Below are positions 53,387 to 64,000 of a stretch of DNA of 64,000 nucleotides, in pieces. Source of the stretch: Ignavibacteriales bacterium. GTDB taxonomy: Bacteria; Bacteroidota; Ignavibacteria; Ignavibacteriales; Melioribacteraceae. Made by a program: the position numbers and the translations under genes. Below the pieces are notes generated by a model that saw nothing but the letters and a program-made list of their open reading frames with translations, had not been told where the DNA came from and searched no databases. The stretch lies in assembly GCA_021740915.1 (NCBI GenBank), contig JAIOYW010000009.1, forward strand, positions 1 through 64,000. The letters run 5' to 3'. Numbering within the stretch: position 1 is the first letter of the stretch; every line of letters starts with the position of its first letter.

Positions 53387-55003
53387 TTATGAGGGTAACA
53401 AATCTTTGGTTTTTAATTTAGCTGGCATAAAAATTCCAATTACTCCGTTTAAGCCGACTGTCATAACTATATTATAGAAAAATGCTAAAAATCCGACGAG
53501 AAGAAGCGCTCCGGACAATGCAGCAAGGATCATATAAGGAGCGAATTCACCATTTGAATATACGGTGCGTCTTAACATACCATTTAATCCTGCCATCCCC
53601 ATAAAGGCTCCCATTCCGATACCACCAAGTAAGTGAGTCCAGAAATGGAAATCGGCTAATTTTTGACTATACAATTTTGCGCCATTGGTAAGAATCGGGA
53701 GGAGAATATAAATAGCAGAATAGAGAGTCATTGTAAGTCCGACTAAAATTGCAACGTGAACGTGAGGACCAACAATCCATTGTGTGTTATGCAAAATTCT
53801 GTTAAGCCCTAAATCCGCCTGCATAATTCCTGCGGGAACTGCGAGGGCAAAACCGAGTAATCCGCCGAGTAAGAATTTTAATGGATTCGTCATTTTAAGG
53901 GGACGTCCGCTCCAAAGAGTGACAAGAGTAATAAAAAACGCCAGACCCTGGGTTATCAGTTCAAAAGCAGTTACCATTTCACCGGATAGTATTTTTAAAA
54001 TACCAGGTTGAGCCTGATCGGACATAAGATGATGTGACCAGACTGTCCAGGAGACAACCATTTCAACAAAAAGAGCTGCGCGGGCAATATTTTCCATAAA
54101 CAATTTTTTGCCTGTGATCATCGTAGCCAATAAATACCATGTCCCTGCCACAAAAATGAGAACTAAACCATCAGCGATTAAATCCAAACCCCACCAGAAC
54201 CAGTTTTTATAGAGAAGTGCATCAACGGCTGAGTGCTTCAGGCTGGTTCCAAAAAGTTCGGCAACCATATAAACCAGAATTAAAACTCCGGTAAATAAAA
54301 TTATTCCGGCATTCAAAGCAGTGTCAACTGTTCCGCGTGCGATTGCCGCAACAGGTAAAGAAACGAGATGTTCTTTTTTCTTTTTTGAGAATAGATTCCT
54401 GAATCCACTCAAACCCAATGCTGATTTTATTAAGGCTCCTGCCGGTTGTTTTTCCCATCCTTCCGGAGTGTAGGTGATTGTCTTGAATACATTCACAACG
54501 AAGAACGCAGTCCCGACCATTACAAGAGCAATGCCGAGGATGAAGAACGTTCCACCCCAAACGCTAAACTGTGAAAAGTCAGCAGGAAGCGGCCAATATA
54601 AAGTATATAAAGGTGAGTAGTGGGATATGAATCCCGAGAACCAGAAAATAAATGTCCCGATTGCAATTAGCCAGAGTGTCCAATTTCCGAGCTTGATACT
54701 CCAGAGCGGTTTTTTCATTAAAAAGGGAACAAGAAAAAGGAATGCCCCAAAAACAATGGAATAAGTTGAACCAAAAATCCCAACAAGCGGATGGGCTGTC
54801 ATGATTGCAAAAAATTGCTCATCCCCAATCGCAGCAATCGGAGTAACTTCATAAATTCTCATCATCATGCCTTCGATAACAGCAAAGGCATAATAGATTA
54901 AACCAACAACAACGAATCGAAGGGTCAGTTTTTGCATTGGTGTTAGAGAGTTAGGTTTGAATAAACCCTCTTCTCCATTCATAAAAGTTTCTTTAATACT
55001 CAT
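53387..55003 (-). CDS. Divergent heme-copper oxidase subunit I, NO-reductase-like
   Basis: 538 residues, about 13 transmembrane helices. Heme ligands are kept: H71 in TAHPLVG and H414/H416 in GPHVHVA; the H324-H325 pair of the binuclear centre is also present. The segment equivalent to FWWxGHPxVY of ba3 oxidases is FWWGLDLIAD: the CuB His is D274 and the cross-linked Tyr is D278, in an ungapped alignment. Those two positions correspond to the FeB-binding His and Glu of classical NO reductase. It is therefore probably not an O2 reductase but a NO-reductase-type member of the superfamily. Cotranscribed with the subunit II gene upstream (27-bp gap). Confidence 0.75.
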   Translation of the reverse strand: MSIKETFMNGEEGLFKPNSLTPMQKLTLRFVVVGLIYYAFAVIEGMMMRIYEVTPIAAIGDEQFFAIMTAHPLVGIFGSTYSIVFGAFLFLVPFLMKKPLWSIKLGNWTLWLIAIGTFIFWFSGFISHYSPLYTLYWPLPADFSQFSVWGGTFFILGIALVMVGTAFFVVNVFKTITYTPEGWEKQPAGALIKSALGLSGFRNLFSKKKKEHLVSLPVAAIARGTVDTALNAGIILFTGVLILVYMVAELFGTSLKHSAVDALLYKNWFWWGLDLIADGLVLIFVAGTWYLLATMITGKKLFMENIARAALFVEMVVSWTVWSHHLMSDQAQPGILKILSGEMVTAFELITQGLAFFITLVTLWSGRPLKMTNPLKFLLGGLLGFALAVPAGIMQADLGLNRILHNTQWIVGPHVHVAILVGLTMTLYSAIYILLPILTNGAKLYSQKLADFHFWTHLLGGIGMGAFMGMAGLNGMLRRTVYSNGEFAPYMILAALSGALLLVGFLAFFYNIVMTVGLNGVIGIFMPAKLKTKDLLPS

Positions 55004-55030
55004 TTTTATTCTCTCATTTAATATTAATTT

Positions 55031-55579
55031 TTATTCAGTTACTTCAACAACATCCCGTAAAATCATATTTACACCTTTCCAGCCAGAATATTCGGTTGAA
55101 CGAATTGAGTAGATGCCCGGTTTTGCAAATTGCCAAAGCACATCATTCTTATGACCGGGAATAACCTGCATCTGAAATACCATAGAATTATCCTGCCTGA
55201 AAATCCCAAATCCGTATGTCAGATCTTCAGAAGTAACATTAAAAAGCACTTTCTCATTTACTTTCATAGAAAGCTTTTCTGCTGGAAGCTTAAACTGATG
55301 ATCAGCAGCCGAGATATCGAATATTTTATCCGGAGTGATTTCTGCCCGCTCAAGATCGAGGGATTTCCACGGTATCGTATAATGAGTTGCAATATGGAGT
55401 GAAACCCCAATCACAACGAGAAAACCGACAAATGAATAAAAAAGAGCGGGCTTAATTTCTTTGCTCTTTCCATCGCGAGTAACTTTGTAGCTGAACCAGA
55501 GCATGAGCAGCATAATAGCAACTACGTAAAACGTGTAAGCAAACGTCTGTCCATAAAGAACAGTAATTGAATCAACCAT
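55031..55579 (-). CDS. Cupredoxin-domain subunit II lacking the CuA site
   Basis: 182 residues: two N-terminal helices (about 10-32 and 46-66) and a periplasmic cupredoxin domain (about 80-182). The CuA loop CxxxCxxxHxxM reads S161-TEY-S165-GWK-G169-VN-M172, so both Cys and the His are lost and only Met remains. The upstream His position is also changed (DLTYGFGIF). It cannot bind CuA, implying electrons come directly from quinol or another donor. The start has a weak AGAAAAA-type upstream region. Confidence 0.8.
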   Translation of the reverse strand: MVDSITVLYGQTFAYTFYVVAIMLLMLWFSYKVTRDGKSKEIKPALFYSFVGFLVVIGVSLHIATHYTIPWKSLDLERAEITPDKIFDISAADHQFKLPAEKLSMKVNEKVLFNVTSEDLTYGFGIFRQDNSMVFQMQVIPGHKNDVLWQFAKPGIYSIRSTEYSGWKGVNMILRDVVEVTE

Positions 55580-55905
55580 TTTTTCTCCAAATGAATTTAC
55601 AGTGAAAATTGTTTAAACAGACTTTTTTTTCTGATTTAAATATATTAAATAAATCATTCTCATTTGCAAATATTTAATTATCAGATAAATTTTTTTTTGA
55701 TTCTGTTTACGGGATATTTGGAGAAATTAAAAAAGTGCGTTTAACAAGTCATTGAAAAATCAAAGGCCACTCTGCATTCATCTGAAGCTGATCGGGAAAT
55801 AATAATTCTGCTGAGTGTGACATTATCGGAGTTGAGGGTTAATTTTTTCGATGGAATTGACTCTACAATTTATATTCTATGATTCTGAAGTTCCCCGGTA
55901 AAAAA

Positions 55906-55919
55906 TTGAGATTTGTCAA
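55906..55919. promoter_or_regulatory. FNR/CRP-type palindrome
   Basis: TTGAG-ATTT-GTCAA keeps the TTGA...TCAA core with the spacing of FNR-family sites. It lies in the 740-bp intergenic region upstream of the oxidase operon, about 330 bp from the subunit II start. Nothing else stands out in 55580-56317. Weak evidence. Confidence 0.3.
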
Positions 55920-56317
55920 TTTTACTAAGTCAAAGAATTAGTTTATAGAATTCCGCCAAACTTGCAGATCAGCAGTAAATCTTCAAAAACATTTTACCCG
56001 GGTAAAATGGCAGAGGATGAAAACAGCAGTATTAATTCAAAGGATGTTTAGCTAATAAAAATAATTGCCGGAATGCCAGTACATTCGTAATTTTACATAT
56101 CGAAAATAATTGGCTAAGTCCGGAATAAACTAATATAAGACTAAAAGATAGGCTTGGTATTAGGGAATCTGATAGGATTGCTCCTCGAAAACAGCGGAAC
56201 GATTTCCGGAAAAATTAAAAAAAACACATAATAATTTTTATACAAATCTTGCAAAGAAAATAAAATAAATGTATATTTGAGGCTCGACATTTTGGTGAAA
56301 ACTACGTTGAGAATTTT

Positions 56318-56400
56318 GGGCAGGCGCCAAAGTAGGAGAGTTGGGGCGGACTGTAAATCCGTTGGCAAAGCCTGAGGGGGTTCGATTCCCTCCCTGCCCA
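56318..56400 (+). tRNA. tRNA-Tyr (GTA)
   Basis: Acceptor GGGCAGG pairs with CCTGCCC; the anticodon loop is CTGTAAA with GTA; the long variable arm (GGCAAAGCCTGAG region) is as expected for bacterial tRNA-Tyr; T loop GGTTCGATTCC. CCA is not encoded. Confidence 0.95.
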
Positions 56401-56404
56401 CAAC

Positions 56405-56476
56405 GCGGGAGTAACTCAGTGGTAGAGTCACAGCCTTCCAAGCTGTTGGTCGCGGGTTCGAGTCCCGTCTCCCGCT
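56405..56476 (+). tRNA. tRNA-Gly (TCC)
   Basis: Acceptor GCGGGAG pairs with CTCCCGC; anticodon loop CTTCCAA with TCC; T arm GCGGGTTCGAGTCCCGT. Only 4 nt separate it from tRNA-Tyr. Confidence 0.95.
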
Positions 56477-56489
56477 CGAGAGACCACAC

Positions 56490-56562
56490 GCTGACGTAGC
56501 TCAGTTGGTAGAGCACATCCTTGGTAAGGATGAGGTCACCGGTTCAATCCCGGTCGTCAGCT
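56490..56562 (+). tRNA. tRNA-Thr (GGT)
   Basis: Acceptor GCTGACG pairs with CGTCAGC; anticodon loop CTTGGTAA with GGT; T arm CCGGTTCAATCCCGG. Third in the Tyr-Gly-Thr cluster. Confidence 0.95.
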
Positions 56563-56573
56563 CAAAGAAAAAT

Positions 56574-56593
56574 GGCCCAAGGCCTTTTTTTTT
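56574..56593 (+). terminator. Possible terminator of the tRNA cluster
   Basis: Short stem GGCC-CAA-GGCC followed by nine T, 11 bp after tRNA-Thr. Four base pairs is weak, but the T tract is long. Confidence 0.5.
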
Positions 56594-56623
56594 GCCGAAT
56601 TTTTAATTTTAGTTGGGAATACG

Positions 56624-56791
56624 ATGGCAAAAAACAAAAATATTCGCCAGGTAATCATATTAGAAAGCTCAGCCGGAACGGGGTACAGATACAGTACCAC
56701 GAAGAATAAAAGAAATCATCCGGGCAGGGTAGAATACAAAAAATACGATCCTGTAGTGCGAAAACACGTAACTTTTAAGGAAACGAAATAA
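56624..56791 (+). CDS. rpmG: Ribosomal protein L33
   Basis: 55 residues, the right size for L33, with [20 protein letters not shown] and [16 protein letters not shown], the family's beginning and end. It lacks the paired CxxC motifs, so it is the zinc-free form. It lies between tRNA-Thr and tRNA-Trp, where many relatives have a tuf gene. Confidence 0.93.
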   Translation: MAKNKNIRQVIILESSAGTGYRYSTTKNKRNHPGRVEYKKYDPVVRKHVTFKETK

Positions 56792-56793
56792 AT

Positions 56794-56866
<73 letters not shown>

Positions 56867-56888
56867 CTTGTTTTAAAATTGACAGTCT

Positions 56889-57071
56889 ATGAAAGAGAAA
56901 ATAGTAAATTTTGTCAACGATGTAGTCAAGGAAATGAAAAAAGTTACCTGGCCTACACGTGAAGAACTTAAGGAATCAACAACTGTTGTAATAGTTGTTT
57001 GTCTCATTTTTGCAGTTTTTACATATTTGGTTGATATTTCTATCTCCAAAATATTAGAAGGAATATTCTGA
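56889..57071 (+). CDS. secE: Protein translocase subunit SecE
   Basis: 60 residues with the conserved amphipathic helix VKEMKKVTWPTREEL and one transmembrane helix (VVIVVCLIFAVFTYLVDI). This is the short single-span SecE that completes SecYEG. It directly precedes nusG. Confidence 0.96.
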   Translation: MKEKIVNFVNDVVKEMKKVTWPTREELKESTTVVIVVCLIFAVFTYLVDISISKILEGIF

Positions 57072-57073
57072 TT

Positions 57074-57619
57074 TTGGATTTAGAAAGAGCAAAATGGTAT
57101 GTTGTCAGGGTTTTTTCCGGGCACGAAAACAAGGTTAAGAGCCTTATAGATTCCGAGCTGAAGGACAGCGAGGACTTGCAGGCGAAGATCTTTGAAGTTC
57201 TTGTGCCGACAGAAAAAGTCTTTGAGATAAAAGACGGCAAGAAAAAGACCAAAACGAAAAACTTCTTTCCGGGATACCTTCTGCTGCAGGCTGATCTGGA
57301 TAACAGAGTTAAAGATTTTATTCTGAATACCACATCGGTTATGAATTTCCTCGGTTCGAAAACTACCCCCGAACCTCTTAAGACAGAGGAGGTAAAAAGG
57401 ATCGTTGGAAGAATAATGAAAGATGAGGATACTGAGAGAACCGATACTATATTCCGTACCGGGGATTATGTTAAGATCATCGATGGTCCGTTCAATAATT
57501 TTTCGGGCACTATTCTCGAAGTGAACGAAGAGAGAATGAAAATTAAAGTAATGGTTGCGATTTTCGGCAGGAAAATTCCTGTTGAAATAGATTTTGCGCA
57601 AGCCGAATTAGAGAAATAA
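57074..57619 (+). CDS. nusG: Transcription termination/antitermination factor NusG
   Basis: 181 residues: NGN domain (KWYVVRVFSGHENKV, then FFPGYLLLQ) and KOW domain (GDYVKIIDGPFNNFSG). It begins 2 bp after secE, probably at TTG 57074, since no ATG or GTG is available at the expected N-terminus. Confidence 0.96.
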   Translation: MDLERAKWYVVRVFSGHENKVKSLIDSELKDSEDLQAKIFEVLVPTEKVFEIKDGKKKTKTKNFFPGYLLLQADLDNRVKDFILNTTSVMNFLGSKTTPEPLKTEEVKRIVGRIMKDEDTERTDTIFRTGDYVKIIDGPFNNFSGTILEVNEERMKIKVMVAIFGRKIPVEIDFAQAELEK

Positions 57620-57645
57620 TTAAGAATATATTTTTGAGATAAGCC

Positions 57646-58071
57646 ATGGCTAAGAAAATAACAGGTTATATCAAGCTGCAGATTCCTGCGGGCGCTGCAA
57701 ACCCATCACCACCGGTAGGACCGGCTTTAGGTCAGAAGGGTGTTAACATCATGGAATTCTGTAAGCAGTTTAATGCTAAAACTGCTGAAAAAGCAGGACT
57801 GATTATTCCGGTTGTTATAACAGTTTACAGCGACAAGTCCTTCACATTTATTACGAAAACCCCGCCGGCTGCGGTGCTTCTGAAAAAAGCCGCGAAACAT
57901 GAGAGGGGTTCAGCAGAACCAAATAAAACAAAAGTTGCTACGGTTACTAAAGATCAGATCAGGGAAATTGCTGAAATGAAAATGCCCGATCTTAATGCAA
58001 ATGATGTTGAACATGCCATGAGCATGATTGCAGGTACCGCCAGAAGTATGGGATTTAGTGTTAAAGATTAA
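57646..58071 (+). CDS. rplK: Ribosomal protein L11
   Basis: 141 residues, full length, with [21 protein letters not shown] (proline-rich N domain) and the rRNA-binding C domain ending [10 protein letters not shown]. Binds the GTPase-associated centre of 23S rRNA. Confidence 0.97.
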   Translation: MAKKITGYIKLQIPAGAANPSPPVGPALGQKGVNIMEFCKQFNAKTAEKAGLIIPVVITVYSDKSFTFITKTPPAAVLLKKAAKHERGSAEPNKTKVATVTKDQIREIAEMKMPDLNANDVEHAMSMIAGTARSMGFSVKD

Positions 58072-58088
58072 AATTCTCGGTGAATGAA

Positions 58089-58790
58089 ATGAAAAAGACA
58101 AAAAGAACAGAGAACTTATATAAAGGAATTGAACGCGCAAAAGAGTATTCATTACCCGATGCGGTTAAACTCCTCAAGGAAAAGAGCACGGTTAAGTTTA
58201 CCGAATCTTTTGACTGCGCAATCAGGCTCGGTGTAGATCCCCGTCACGCTGATCAGATGATAAGGGGAACGGTTAGCCTTCCTCACGGAACGGGTAAATC
58301 AGTATCGGTTCTTGTTGTTGCCAAAGGAGCAAAAGCTGAAGAAGCTTTAGCTGCCGGTGCAGATTATGCCGGATACGATGATTATCTCGCAAAAATTAAG
58401 GAGGGCTGGGCTGATGTTGATGTCATTATTGCCACGCCTGACGTTATGGCAGACCTTGGAAAACTTGGTAAGATTCTCGGTCCCAAGGGACTTATGCCGA
58501 ATCCGAAAAGCGGCACTGTTACTATGGATGTTGCAAATGCCGTTAAGGAAGTTAAAGCCGGAAAGATTGAATTCAGAGTTGAGAAAACTGGTATTATCCA
58601 TACCTCGCTCGGAAAACTTTCTTTCGATGACAGCCATTTAGTTGAAAATGCCCATGCATTTTTACAAACTATTATGAGATTAAAACCCAGCAGCGCTAAA
58701 GGGCAGTATGTAAAAAGCCTTTACTTCTCCAGCACTATGGGACCAGGAATCAAAGTTTCACGCGATGAAGCTATGACTTTCGCGAAATAA
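58089..58790 (+). CDS. rplA: Ribosomal protein L1
   Basis: 233 residues from ATG 58089; an in-frame GTG at 58080 would add three residues. Signature [19 protein letters not shown] is present. In many bacteria L1 autoregulates rplKA by binding the mRNA leader; no leader structure was tested here. Confidence 0.96.
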   Translation: MKKTKRTENLYKGIERAKEYSLPDAVKLLKEKSTVKFTESFDCAIRLGVDPRHADQMIRGTVSLPHGTGKSVSVLVVAKGAKAEEALAAGADYAGYDDYLAKIKEGWADVDVIIATPDVMADLGKLGKILGPKGLMPNPKSGTVTMDVANAVKEVKAGKIEFRVEKTGIIHTSLGKLSFDDSHLVENAHAFLQTIMRLKPSSAKGQYVKSLYFSSTMGPGIKVSRDEAMTFAK

Positions 58791-58860
58791 AAAAGTTTAC
58801 GCACTCGTTGTAATAATTGCTTCTATTTATAATTAACTAATTTAACTGTACCGGAGTGTT

Positions 58861-59382
58861 ATGGACAGGACTGAAAAAGCCAGATTAATTGACGAAATCG
58901 CAGAGAGGATCACGAACTCCACAGCGGTATTTATTGTCGATTACAAAGGCGTAAACGTTGAGGATATCAGCAGATTGCGGCGCGAATTCCGTAAGGAAGG
59001 CGTTTCCTACAAAGTTTACAAAAACACACTGGTCGAAAAAGCATTGGAGAAAGCCGGAAAGTATCCGAATTTCACCGAAATTCTGGACGGAATGAATGGT
59101 TTCGTTTTTGCCGGTGATAATTTTGTTGCTCCCGCCAAAATAATTAAAAAATATTTTGACGATAAAGGCCGTCTTGCTTTGAGGGGATGCTATATAGAGA
59201 GTGATTACTATACTGCAAATGATCTCTCTACTATTGCTTCAATGCCGACCAAGGATGAGATTATGTCATCCATCGTAGGAAGTATCGCTGCACCTGCTTC
59301 AGGCATCGTGGGCGCAATCAATGCGGTTATACGCGACCTGGTCAGCGTTGTTGATCAGATCAGTAAAAAAGAAGCCGCTTAA
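58861..59382 (+). CDS. rplJ: Ribosomal protein L10
   Basis: 173 residues, with FIVDYKGVNVEDISRLRREFR and YKVYKNTLVEKAL at the N-terminus and a C-terminal helix that binds L7/L12 dimers. The 70-bp leader before it is the usual location for L10-L12 autoregulation. Confidence 0.96.
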   Translation: MDRTEKARLIDEIAERITNSTAVFIVDYKGVNVEDISRLRREFRKEGVSYKVYKNTLVEKALEKAGKYPNFTEILDGMNGFVFAGDNFVAPAKIIKKYFDDKGRLALRGCYIESDYYTANDLSTIASMPTKDEIMSSIVGSIAAPASGIVGAINAVIRDLVSVVDQISKKEAA

Positions 59383-59420
59383 TTTAATATTGAAATAATA
59401 TAATCAGGAGTTATAATAAA

Positions 59421-59795
59421 ATGTCAGACAAAATAGCTCAAATTGTTGAATCGATTAAAGCTCTCACTTTAGTTGAAGCTTCACAGTTGAAAAAAGCATT
59501 GGAAGATGAATTTGGTGTTTCAGCAGCAGCGCCGGTTGCAGTAGTTGCAGGCCCGGCAGCAGCAGCAGCACCGGTTGAAGAACAGACAGAATTTGATGTC
59601 GTTCTCGAAAGTTTCGGCGCAAATAAGCTGAACGTAATTAAAGTTGTCCGCGCTCTTACAGGATTAGGTCTTAAAGAAGCAAAAGACTTAGTTGAAGGTG
59701 CTCCGAAAACTGTTAAAGAGCAGGTTAGTAAAGACGAAGCTGAAAAGGTTAAGAAAGAACTTGAAGAAGCCGGAGCTACCGTTAAAGTTAAATAA
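59421..59795 (+). CDS. rplL: Ribosomal protein L7/L12
   Basis: 124 residues: N-terminal dimerisation domain, Ala-rich hinge ([13 protein letters not shown]) and C-terminal factor-binding domain with [23 protein letters not shown] preceded by CAGGAG. Confidence 0.97.
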   Translation: MSDKIAQIVESIKALTLVEASQLKKALEDEFGVSAAAPVAVVAGPAAAAAPVEEQTEFDVVLESFGANKLNVIKVVRALTGLGLKEAKDLVEGAPKTVKEQVSKDEAEKVKKELEEAGATVKVK

Positions 59796-59827
59796 TCAGC
59801 TTTGAATACATATTATCCGGAATTTAT

Positions 59828-59865
59828 AAAAGTGGCAGTTCGGTGAAGTACGTCCTGCCACTTTT
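59828..59865 (+). terminator. Attenuator between rplL and rpoB
   Basis: AAAAGTGGCAG (59828-59838) pairs perfectly with CTGCCACTTTT (59855-59865), followed by a C/T-rich stretch. A partial terminator at this point is known in other bacteria to set the rpoBC to ribosomal-protein ratio. Confidence 0.8.
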
Positions 59866-59908
59866 CTTTCATTTTTAAATATAAAAGTCACTTCAGCGGA
59901 GGTAGGAC

Positions 59909-63688
<3,780 letters not shown>

Positions 63689-63710
63689 TAAAGCTTGAAG
63701 GGGAATATAA

Positions 63711-64000
<290 letters not shown>

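Noticed and set aside
56141-56516. Two open frames on the minus strand across the tRNA genes
   Set aside because: They are read through the antisense of tRNA-Tyr, -Gly and -Thr and have no independent support; a common false gene call.

Overview
The window reads as a chromosomal stretch from a member of the Bacteroidota/Chlorobiota group, most likely an Ignavibacteria-type lineage. The reasons are type IX secretion (T9SS) C-terminal sorting domains with a YPNPFNP motif, a large propeller-type sensor kinase, BACON/Ig-type lipoproteins, frequent TTG starts, an anaerobe-style split complex I locus, and very abundant intergenic repeats. The placement is inferred from gene style; no 16S rRNA is present.

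Layout. 0.3-1.7 kb: NADP-type glutamate dehydrogenase (minus). 2.2-5.5 kb: a compact four-gene Mu-like phage packaging/portal cassette with no other phage genes, bracketed by tandem repeats. 6.0-14.3 kb: a visibly AT-rich island of same-strand genes punctuated by attC-like palindromic sites. It looks like an integron cassette cluster without an integrase. It holds a P-loop ATPase, an unusual five-gene cassette (membrane zinc-ribbon protein, DUF2156/GNAT transferase, B12-type radical SAM enzyme, an alanine-racemase-fold decarboxylase relative lacking the PLP lysine, and a formyltransferase), and two broken genes, one of them PIN-like. 15.3-25.1 kb: a receiver/PEP-synthase-like fusion, a CHAD protein, a 32-residue membrane peptide, a PAS histidine kinase without its histidine, and a second Glu/Leu-type dehydrogenase. 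25.2-27.1 and 37.0-39.8 kb: two large non-coding repeat blocks with the same ends; the second has units of about 618 bp. 27.4-36.8 kb: secreted lipoproteins, an outer-membrane beta-barrel protein, and a NarL-type two-component system with a shared palindromic motif upstream of three transcription units. 39.9-47.6 kb: an M16 protease, nuoGHI, a T9SS cargo protein and comM. 47.7-55.6 kb: a REP-associated transposase with an internal perfect palindrome, an AhpD-like protein, an acyltransferase, a methyltransferase, a histidine kinase, and a divergent heme-copper oxidase pair that lacks CuA and whose CuB histidine and active-site tyrosine are both aspartate (NO-reductase-like). 56.3-64.0 kb: tRNA-Tyr, -Gly and -Thr, rpmG, tRNA-Trp, secE-nusG-rplKAJL-rpoB-rpoC (rpoC runs off the end).

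The best candidates for something undescribed are the five-gene cassette in the attC-like array (7.8-12.96 kb), the two-component regulon motif at 31.8-33.6 kb, the oxidase variant, and the nested palindromes that sit inside copies of other repeats.
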